Assembly (NCBI GenBank): GCA_945613785.1
Contig: CALZAJ010000029.1
Coordinates: 1-12,360 of the forward strand
Source of the DNA: an uncultured Verrucomicrobiota bacterium
Lineage (GTDB): Bacteria > Verrucomicrobiota > Kiritimatiellia > RFP12 > UBA1067
Reading direction: 5' to 3'
Length of the DNA stretch: 12,360 nt
The notes beneath the pieces are model-generated. The model did no database searches and had not been told where the DNA came from. It worked only from the letters and a program-made list of their open reading frames with translations. Position 1 is the first letter of the stretch. Each line of letters starts with the position of its first letter. Positions 8,701 through 12,360 of the stretch are shown here, one piece after another. Made by a program: the position numbers and the translations under genes.

Positions 8701-9489
8701 GTCCTCCGGCGTCGTCGCGCTGTTGGCAAGACGCTCGAGCATGTCCTTCGTCCACTTCTGCGTGCGGTTCGACTTGTACAGGTCGAAGAACTCCTGGTGG
8801 AACATGCCGCGCTGACCGTAACGGTTGAGGAAGGTGGCCATGCGGGGCGTCATCTGCCACTTGACGCAACGCGTCAGCGCCTTGAGCGCCAGCTTGCCGT
8901 CCGATATGCCGAAGATGTTGTGCGTGTCATGCACCGCCCAGTGCATCGAGCGGACGACCGCATCGAACTCGGGTCCTGTCGGGAAGGTGTCGAGCAGGAG
9001 CTGCAGCTGCGCCAGACAATCACGACTCTTTCCCTCGTTCACAAAACGCTCGAACTGCTTCAAGCCGATGTACAGGGCGTCGAGATCGTGCGGCGAACAC
9101 GCGAGATAACGCTCGTAGTATTTCTGGCTGCCGCCCGCCAGACACAGACGGACGAGCGCACGACGCACCTCGGGCGTGTTGCCCTTCTCCTTGTCGAGGA
9201 AGTACGCGAGGAAGTCGCGGCTCTTCACCCCGTCACCCGCCCAATCGGCCGCAAGGGCCGCCTTGAACATGAAATCACCGGGTGCCGTCTTGCCGGCGTC
9301 AATGATCTTCGCCGCATCCGCCATCAAGGTGTAGGGCTTGGACAAATCAGCGACCACGGCAACCGCCGGCTTGGCAGCAGCCGACGCCGTCGCGGGTTTA
9401 GCCGCGGGCTTCGTCGCCTGAGGAGCGGAAATCACAGTAGCAGAAGCCATGCACGCCAGCGCGAACACGGTAACATGACGCTCAATCAT
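2752..9489 (-). CDS. Giant exported TPR / Ig-like / PA14-like multidomain protein, 2245 aa
   Basis: This is the largest gene of the window; its function is unknown. Residues 1 to about 22 are a signal peptide, followed by an Ala/Pro/Lys-rich linker to about 45. Residues about 50-870 are mainly helical with TPR-like pairs, clearest at about 813-865 (HYVLAKIAFQRKDYDETRKE). The centre (about 885-1905) is beta-rich, with repeated Ig-like modules: RPGQPLSISVQDKNL (about 887), KPGLPLRVRLVDRDRS (about 1005), APGDTITVTYEDN (about 1388), IAPGDTVFVKVTDQDLD (about 1448), KAGDELIVRYMDE (about 1745), HLGESFHLMVIDPDRD (about 1790) and YGDELTFTYEDE (about 1890). A PA14-like stretch lies at about 1205-1290 (GTVYVPEDTLLKL, FFIDGTRVLGG, LVDKGIHDFEIF). 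Residues about 1925-2245 are a second TPR block resembling the TPRs of BamD/YbgF. The ATG at 9489 has AAAGG 7 bases upstream (9497-9501) and starts the signal peptide; an in-frame TTG at 9504 is less likely. An extended -10 promoter precedes it and two further exported TPR genes follow. An envelope scaffold or surface assembly is the best guess. Confidence 0.92.
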   Translation of the reverse strand: MIERHVTVFALACMASATVISAPQATKPAAKPATASAAAKPAVAVVADLSKPYTLMADAAKIIDAGKTAPGDFMFKAALAADWAGDGVKSRDFLAYFLDKEKGNTPEVRRALVRLCLAGGSQKYYERYLACSPHDLDALYIGLKQFERFVNEGKSRDCLAQLQLLLDTFPTGPEFDAVVRSMHWAVHDTHNIFGISDGKLALKALTRCVKWQMTPRMATFLNRYGQRGMFHQEFFDLYKSNRTQKWTKDMLERLANSATTPEDMGVEMVRQILERYGIDRKKPEGYLNRFGRLSKQSTWMSVITDSKNGKYPEAPTGQLWAANSKLQAWVNDYRGKKFDGKAEEAMKRAAEVFKGHQLWEFEDIKAMRAFCDGASRIAQGNPAAAKLYPFEGFAQWAFERPYHDTDYNMVTLVMRAYEAAGNLKGGFDRILKAADNAGTAQGMASFRLGLATIAGKENGGKTYLTDAWYDWDNKKFYPPATERDRLAWTTMIVKRFAKAPVPELIRLPDLMGVNWDAYWRCEQGARDAKREMTDAEKKYRDSVDAILQLAGVFSYPNGHMRIECSWDYQVPIDVPLRRAVKKDPKGSTIPLLAASAIKLNRGEWRDIVTVCTNLMANDRVEIAYLLSSRHRDIDKVAELQKIRTEAAGLMPGLYPVNDKDPAYPLYVAADALARNNPERAWTLLSANTKTFDKDPMRYQPQFALWALEQYRKVRGPNDALRDRAWEHVETLLQKESAFPAEIAAGLFLLRAEIAEDRLQYEIAHAGYQALRNHAQYKLTKAGRQAMFKDVDLLLTMGSADSASQTAEQWITVPEDDVRAQGHYVLAKIAFQRKDYDETRKELDKVFEIDFTHAEARLLQGEWKLATNYEVDDTQVLLGDLADRSAIRPGQPLSISVQDKNLAVAGGGSSIPVVVTTSSGKDAEKVLLYPGTRDPSLFRGSIDTTLGLAKPHNSTLELCGDDTVSYRIDPAYLEGRGLPVDKPKDLTVVDDADLLIGTGKENESIKPGLPLRVRLVDRDRSRKNGVSSVEVEVMTTSGDRIPSAVLKEKEPCSGIFVGEIPTALPPPRAFASDSTAAMGPQDLISKNRNAAWQSLEDGEKPKFVGVDTMNSHLVQTAAIEMGSPETIARLRLFGTLYGEEMLLGTYPTESAETRKGIHMLSTASGARNRTDFMRELSKKIVTPFAVEKWGVHRTLGGHNGMRHLVRGTVYVPEDTLLKLRIKPITPDTKNEKDTLRRMTMEFFIDGTRVLGGFSEWDQAAKTRPRTVLVDKGIHDFEIFATTVRATDSFEICDEKDSGELVSLPEDWTDEKEHPELLARLTDKCKIVRSKTGYSAQFTEPERLRTLRWEFSDFTGKSVSASKLFVTEKGGKQIIPVEHDYTEALGNNTLEVAPGDTITVTYEDNVTSSGRSRAVEKQIGSAFFNGEIEFLCEELVETRNGKMESQMFPAYRIAPGDTVFVKVTDQDLDITKGIDKVKIVVEATSGKKIIVYASERGQEEKDGSVTVDPRASGVFYAQIRTAEPTSDGSKLPEGTIELKEGEGLVAAYKDEDNTDPGIPTIRKASLAALPNDENKLMLGNTWGERGPDKSPEGHVKLLTIRRRNDSAAATEVWRTSYYGQFSTEGEGPALPLVTPETEIPVSFYAPTLIRHAGSTVTVKIATKSELDAAEAEGRDVEWSERTLRLTMPNSTTKIKTATSVLSLAKKKLPDTLYGVIDLYSSAAEERAAEADDEDSSYDEDQPEPIDLKAGDELIVRYMDEAGETLGEAKAKIGTTAWIGLADATYEANNPAVHLGESFHLMVIDPDRDTTDEQDEVTVKVSSKRGVLRELTLRETMPRSGVFTCPLTPSIETEEPAPAAGAQPAQPAQVAEAASADDGEEESEEETSTFFPSSYGDELTFTYEDELVGLTGTAGVRTVVGHVRPGSDGTVRSYSKRFRDADQAVLVQFRLAECLFEMAKDFRKLKNTEKSAGAIADGRKILEAALRDYPNTSHAAEGEFLLANLYEQLAEEERQARKQREKDGEDLSNEPDKADPLFREAAARFSSILSACPEGEYAARSQYHKALCLERLGDFARAGEEYVKMTYLFPDSPLVGDASVRLASYYYSKEQRYDIASKIYTSFRNRFPAHPQAPNALFMGGQCLVKQAETLAEDKKNARGKAAMIADAYKDAVSSFVSLVDNYKDIQNKELLAQGLYWAGDVSFRLKDYPNAYIYLKRTTFEYPESKWARYARGMLLQEAAAFEEVAQ

Positions 9490-9523
9490 TGTTGTGCCTT
9501 TCAATCAGCATTTAGTTACTGCA

Positions 9524-9553
9524 ACTATAGCACAAAATCTTGTCGTTTGACAC
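9524..9553 (-). promoter_or_regulatory. Predicted sigma-70-type promoter of the three-gene cassette
   Basis: On the minus strand a -10 box TATAGT (9524-9529) is preceded by the extended element TGC and, after an 18-base spacer, by a -35-like GTGTCA (9548-9553), which matches TTGACA at four of six positions. Transcription would begin near 9517, leaving a leader of about 28 bases with the AAAGG ribosome site before the ATG at 9489. The spacer holds a near-perfect 12-base palindrome (9532-9543), which might be an operator. The local AT-richness stands out against the GC-rich surroundings. Confidence 0.6.
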
Positions 9554-9571
9554 TACTCAATCGTGTAAGCC

Positions 9572-9588
9572 GCGGGGACAGACCCCGC
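9572..9588. repeat. GC-rich hairpin of REP type between ribonuclease D gene and giant gene
   Basis: The arms GCGGGG (9572-9577) and CCCCGC (9583-9588) enclose a 5-base loop, ACAGA. The hairpin lies after the ribonuclease D stop codon and upstream of the next promoter. On the minus strand it is not followed by a run of T, so it is not a standard intrinsic terminator. Short intergenic hairpins with GGGG-ACAGA-CCCC cores are reminiscent of REP-like elements dispersed in bacterial genomes; only one copy is seen here, so repetition is inferred. It may still protect or end the upstream transcript. Confidence 0.5.
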
Positions 9589-9621
9589 CAACAGCCCCCC
9601 GAAAAAAGGGTGCAAATGCGC

Positions 9622-10719
9622 TTATTCAACGCCGAAAAGCTCGGCCATCTCACGTCCGACGACCTCATAACGCCAGCCATTTGCGAGCGGATTGTGAAAA
9701 TCATCCACATTATCCACATAGGCCGTCACCGTCGCACGATTGGCAATCACCGCCGCGTCGACATGAATCGTCTCGGACTTCTCGCGCAACCACTCCACCG
9801 CATGAGCCGCGGCCTCCTGAACCTCACGAATATAGTGCGGTCGCGGATTGTCCGGCCACTCCTCTTCCGGTGTCTTGAGCGCCGCGTCAATCGCCTTCTG
9901 AAACAACACCCGCATGACATCCGCCTGACCACCCTTCAACCGATGCCGCAAATGAACGACACGTCCCAGATTGGCCATCTCCGCCAACGATTCATCGTCC
10001 CCAAGCCAATTCTTCGGCAGGTTCCACTCCTGCGCCTTCTCTTCACGAAGCGCGGCAACAGCCCTTAAAATAGCAAAACCGCGAGAATCGAGACGAATTC
10101 GACCAGTTTTAATACGTTTCCAGACCTCATCTGGATCATAATCGGCATAAATCAGCGGATTATCGTATTTTTTAAGCTCTTCTGTCAGCCATGTAGCCGT
10201 TCCTAATTCCTGAGCCCGCTTCAACAGCGCATCGCGCAAGGCTGGGAGATAACGGACATCATCAAGCGCATAGGCAACTTGTGCCTCGGACAACGGACGC
10301 TGAATCCAGTCCGTACACGTCTCAGTCTTCGGCAAACCGACGTCTATTGCTTCAAAAAGAAGCTTTTGAAGACCAATTCCTGCAGAAAATCCGGCAAAAG
10401 CCGCCGCACACTGGGTGTCGAAGACATTCTGGGGCAAGGCGCCCGTATGATGGAGCAGATGCTGCAGATCCTGACGCGCATCGTGGAGGATCTTAACGAC
10501 CGACGGATCCTCAATGAGGTTCTTCAAGGCCGTGACATCTGTCCCCTTCAGGCAATCAAGCGCCCAGACACCGCCGCGACAGCCGAATTGGACGAGCCCA
10601 AGCTGCGGACGATACGTGCTCTTCCAGACGAATTCCGTATCCAGCGAAAGCAGACCCTCTGCCTTGCACATCGCGCAGGCCGACTCCAGTTCAGGGGCCG
10701 TACGAATCAAATCACTCAT
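9622..10719 (-). CDS. rnd: Ribonuclease D (DEDDy 3'-5' exoribonuclease)
   Basis: RNase D trims the 3' ends of tRNA precursors and other structured RNAs in the cytoplasm, using two metal ions. The 365-residue product is close to the usual length of about 370-390. Exonuclease motif I is LDTEFV with Asp27 and Glu29, followed by the typical YRPQLGLVQ. Motif II is HDARQDL with Asp84. Motif III is YALDDVRYL with Tyr150 and Asp154, the DEDDy arrangement. An HRDC domain follows at about 196-270 (ILRAVAALREEKAQEWNLPKNW). A C-terminal HRDC-like part ends in NPLANGWRYEVVG. ATG at 10719 matches where the family usually begins, but its AGAAGG (10721-10726) is only one base from the ATG; an in-frame GTG at 10746 is the alternative and also lacks a good ribosome site. 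It lies 55 bases after the thioredoxin-like gene and may be read from the same promoter. Its base composition is visibly more AT-rich around 10080-10380 than its neighbours. Confidence 0.95.
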   Translation of the reverse strand: MSDLIRTAPELESACAMCKAEGLLSLDTEFVWKSTYRPQLGLVQFGCRGGVWALDCLKGTDVTALKNLIEDPSVVKILHDARQDLQHLLHHTGALPQNVFDTQCAAAFAGFSAGIGLQKLLFEAIDVGLPKTETCTDWIQRPLSEAQVAYALDDVRYLPALRDALLKRAQELGTATWLTEELKKYDNPLIYADYDPDEVWKRIKTGRIRLDSRGFAILRAVAALREEKAQEWNLPKNWLGDDESLAEMANLGRVVHLRHRLKGGQADVMRVLFQKAIDAALKTPEEEWPDNPRPHYIREVQEAAAHAVEWLREKSETIHVDAAVIANRATVTAYVDNVDDFHNPLANGWRYEVVGREMAELFGVE

Positions 10720-10774
10720 GCCTTCTGGGACAGCTGACGCTGGCACTCATAAGCGGCAATCGAAAAATCCATTC

Positions 10775-11656
10775 TCAGTCTTGGGGATCGTCCTTGTCGT
10801 CGGCTTTCTCGTTCGCCGCCTTCTTCGCGTCCTTACGCGCCTTGCGTGCGGCCTTGCGGACCTGATAGTCCGCAGCGCCCTTCTTCAGCTGCTCGAAGCG
10901 AGCCGACTGTTCGCCAATGAGGGCCTCCTTCTTGGCCTTCATGTGCTCCGGCACCTCCATCGCCTTGGCCTCGGCGAAGGCCTTCTCATACAGCGGAATG
11001 TATTTTGCGGCGATCTCCTCGAACATGACCTTCTCGCCGTAGCGGGAGATTCGCTTCTCCAGCTTGCGGCGGGCGGCCTCGTCGAGATCCGTCTTCGTCA
11101 GTTCGGGGAACTTCGCCTTGATCTTCTTGCGAATCGACTTCATCTCGTTCATGAAGGCCGCGTCATGCTCGTTCAGGACCGTCTCGATCGGGCGGATGTA
11201 CTTCTCGACATCAGGAGAAATGCAGTCCTCCAGCTTCGCGAGATACGGCACGGGGCCGCCAGCCGCATAACCGAGCTGCGCGACCTTGTTGCCGTCCGCA
11301 TCGAGGAGAAGCACCGTCGGGAAGCCGCGAATGCCGAACTTCTTCACCAGCTCGGGATTCTGCGCCTTCGCCTTCTCCGAAAGCAGCGACTTGTCGCTCG
11401 GCGAATCAATCATCACCAAGACAAACTTGTTCGTCGCGCCCGCCAGGAACTCGGGCTGCGCAAAGACCTCCGAGTCGAGACGCTTGCACCAGCCACACCA
11501 GTCACTGCCCGAGAAATCGACGAGCACGTGCTTCTGCTCCGCCTTCGCCTGCTTGAGCGCCCCTTCGAAATCATCCGTCCAGCCCTTAGGAGTGGATGTC
11601 TTCGCCCACGCCAGACCCGCACACGCCGCAACCGCGGCAACCAGCAACTTTCTCAT
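10775..11656 (-). CDS. Exported thioredoxin-fold protein with CGWC active site and charged helical tail
   Basis: This is a probable thiol-disulfide oxidoreductase of the envelope. Residues 1-18 are a signal peptide (MRKLL, alanine-rich core, cleavage AWA|KT). A lipoprotein reading at VAAC, Cys12, is possible but Cys12 sits early. The thioredoxin fold covers about 25-140: strand VLVDFSGSDWCGWC with Cys54 and Cys57, then KRLDSEVF, and the cis-proline loop GFPTV with Pro113. The SxWCGWC form is typical of Thioredoxin_7-like proteins rather than of thioredoxin itself (CGPC). Residues about 150-293 are helical and highly charged, ending in a Lys/Ala/Asp-rich tail (KAARKARKDAKKAANEKADD). This tail is longer than the core fold needs and may be a coiled coil. 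A strong AAGGAGG site (11662-11668) 5 bases before the ATG fixes the start, with an extended -10 promoter just upstream. Substrates are unknown; the cysteine-rich exported proteins encoded downstream are candidates by proximity only. Confidence 0.9.
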   Translation of the reverse strand: MRKLLVAAVAACAGLAWAKTSTPKGWTDDFEGALKQAKAEQKHVLVDFSGSDWCGWCKRLDSEVFAQPEFLAGATNKFVLVMIDSPSDKSLLSEKAKAQNPELVKKFGIRGFPTVLLLDADGNKVAQLGYAAGGPVPYLAKLEDCISPDVEKYIRPIETVLNEHDAAFMNEMKSIRKKIKAKFPELTKTDLDEAARRKLEKRISRYGEKVMFEEIAAKYIPLYEKAFAEAKAMEVPEHMKAKKEALIGEQSARFEQLKKGAADYQVRKAARKARKDAKKAANEKADDKDDPQD

Positions 11657-11682
11657 GTCATCCTCCTTGATTGATTAAACGT

Positions 11683-11710
11683 ATTCTATCATATTCAGAC
11701 GGGAAAACAA
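11683..11710 (-). promoter_or_regulatory. Predicted extended -10 promoter of the thioredoxin-like gene
   Basis: The minus strand shows -10 TAGAAT (11683-11688, five of six to consensus) preceded by TGA (extended -10) and a -35-like TTGTTT (11705-11710) at 16 bases. It lies in an AT-rich patch between the membrane protein gene and the thioredoxin-like gene, about 20 bases upstream of the perfect AAGGAGG ribosome site. It could serve both the thioredoxin-like gene and ribonuclease D. Confidence 0.6.
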
Positions 11711-11757
11711 TGCTGAGGATTTCACGCGCCACCTCGCTTCGAGAGCGCGCCGTCGGA

Positions 11758-12192
11758 TTACTTGTCCTCGATCGCCTTCTTGACCTCATCGAGCTTGCGC
11801 GGAATGGAAACGAGCGCGCGGTAGAGATCGAGCGCGAAGGAGACGAAGAGGTAGAGGACATACACCGCGAGCGGCAGCAGGAGCGGCGCCAGTGCCGCGG
11901 CGCCGAAGACGCTCGGGGAGAACATGATCGCGAACTCGCCCTTGAAGAGGAACGTCACGCCGTAGATGAAACCGCCGACCGTGGCGACGACGACGATGAA
12001 CGGCAGCAGCGCGAGAACGATCTTGAGCGGCAGGAGGACCATTGTGAGGAATTCCTCGACGGCATTCGTCGGATAGCCGGGCTTCATGCCGACCAGCGCC
12101 GGACGCGTGCAGATGATGATCAGGAGGATCGCCAACACGGCCAGGACAAGCGCCAACTGCACCTGGCCCTTGCACAGCAGCACAAGCGCCAT
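11758..12192 (-). CDS. Small integral membrane protein, 144 aa, three predicted helices
   Basis: The family is not recognised. The protein is strongly hydrophobic, with likely membrane helices at about 11-29 (LALVLAVLAILLIIICT), 54-80 (PLKIVLALLPFIVVVATVGG) and 97-122 (GAAALAPLLLPLAVYVLYLF). A polar loop after helix 1 contains MKPGYPTNAVEEF. The C-terminus is a short charged tail (RKLDEVKKAIEDK). The ATG at 12192 is the first possible start after an in-frame stop at 12217-12219, and a GGAAG (12200-12204) lies 7 bases upstream. The hydrophobic pattern in this frame is far more protein-like than the cysteine- and arginine-rich readings of the overlapping frames. A stop at 11758-11760 is followed by 101 bases holding the next gene's promoter. 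Function is unknown; a small accessory inner-membrane protein is the most that can be said. Confidence 0.8.
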   Translation of the reverse strand: MALVLLCKGQVQLALVLAVLAILLIIICTRPALVGMKPGYPTNAVEEFLTMVLLPLKIVLALLPFIVVVATVGGFIYGVTFLFKGEFAIMFSPSVFGAAALAPLLLPLAVYVLYLFVSFALDLYRALVSIPRKLDEVKKAIEDK

Positions 12193-12360
12193 GATGACGC
12201 TTCCATCGCGCGCGCATCAATCGCTTTTGCGTAGCTCTTCAATGCACCCCGACGATGAGAATCGGGGAGAACTCGCACCAACTTGCGGAGCTTGTAGTTC
12301 TTCGCCGCAGCCCACAGCCCGGCGTGTCCCCGAGGATTTGCTGAAGATTGATGTGCCAAT
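12120..12360 (-). CDS. Possible C-terminal end of a gene entering from the right edge (partial)
   Basis: A minus-strand frame is open from the right edge to a stop at 12120-12122. The part before the membrane protein gene reads like protein (WAAAKNYKLRKLVRVLPDSH, then GALKSYAKAIDARAMEA). The last 23 or so residues are Cys/Arg/Trp-rich and look like an out-of-frame reading of the membrane protein, which this frame overlaps by 73 bases. Either a gene truly ends inside its neighbour, or a real gene has lost its proper stop through a frameshift. Codons such as GCA, TTG, AAA and CGA are more frequent here than in the neighbouring genes. The family is not recognised, and only the rightmost part is credible as coding. 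Confidence 0.35.
   Translation of the reverse strand, partial: LAHQSSANPRGHAGLWAAAKNYKLRKLVRVLPDSHRRGALKSYAKAIDARAMEASSWRLCCCARARCSWRLSWPCWRSS

Noticed and set aside
6934..10068. 1044-codon open frame on the plus strand running across the giant gene into ribonuclease D
   Set aside because: It is the same codon-aligned shadow effect, crossing a promoter and two well-supported minus-strand genes. The translated protein is Arg/Leu/Val-rich without recognisable motifs.
11715..11757. Imperfect inverted repeat (CGCGC … GCGCG) after the membrane protein gene as an intrinsic terminator
   Set aside because: The stem has internal mismatches, and no T-run follows it on the minus strand, so a terminator cannot be supported.
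11671..12234. 187-codon open frame on the plus strand opposite the small membrane protein
   Set aside because: The translation is almost entirely Arg/Glu/Asp/Gln, the typical reverse reading of a hydrophobic membrane protein gene, so the minus-strand gene is preferred.
12247..12267. Inverted repeat CCCCGA … TCGGGG near the right edge as a terminator or regulatory hairpin
   Set aside because: It has only six-base arms around a 9-base loop, no T-run, and lies inside the possible partial gene; this is expected by chance in GC-rich DNA.

Overview
The window reads as a chromosomal segment of a GC-rich, Gram-negative-type bacterium. Nearly every product carries an N-terminal export signal, and all genes lie on the minus strand. 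The very long TPR and beta-sandwich proteins, the TGn-extended -10 promoters and an exported thioredoxin with the motif SDWCGWC suggest the PVC superphylum (Verrucomicrobiota, Lentisphaerota or Kiritimatiellota). That placement is an inference from protein style; the window holds no taxonomic marker strong enough to prove it.

Reading along the minus strand from the right edge: (1) the possible 3' end of a gene that enters from outside the window (12120-12360); (2) a small three-helix membrane protein (11758-12192); (3) a recognisable extended -10 promoter, followed by an exported thioredoxin-fold protein with a CGWC active site and a long charged helical tail (10775-11656); (4) ribonuclease D (9622-10719); (5) a 132-base gap with a GC-rich hairpin of REP type and a second extended -10 promoter; (6) a three-gene cassette: a 2245-residue exported protein (2752-9489), a 527-residue exported TPR protein (1135-2718), and an exported protein with TPRs followed by beta-sandwich repeats (1-1076) that runs off the left edge.

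The left three genes are the main point of interest. The giant protein consists of a long alpha-helical (TPR-like) N-terminal half, a central run of Ig-like modules with the signature 'PGD-x-hydrophobic-x-V-x-D-x-D-x-D' closed by 'GD-x-hydrophobic-T-x-Y-x-D', an embedded PA14-like segment, and a C-terminal TPR block resembling the TPRs of BamD and YbgF/CpoB. The third gene repeats the same plan on a small scale (TPRs, then the same Ig-like module). Gaps of 33 and 58 bases, good Shine-Dalgarno sites and a single promoter upstream make this look like one transcription unit. It probably encodes an envelope assembly or scaffold whose parts share modules. Its function cannot be read from the sequence.

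No tRNA, rRNA, CRISPR array, insertion sequence or phage gene was seen. No stretch of more than 300 bases is without a gene. Very long open frames on the plus strand exist opposite the giant gene and its neighbour, but they are codon-aligned shadows.
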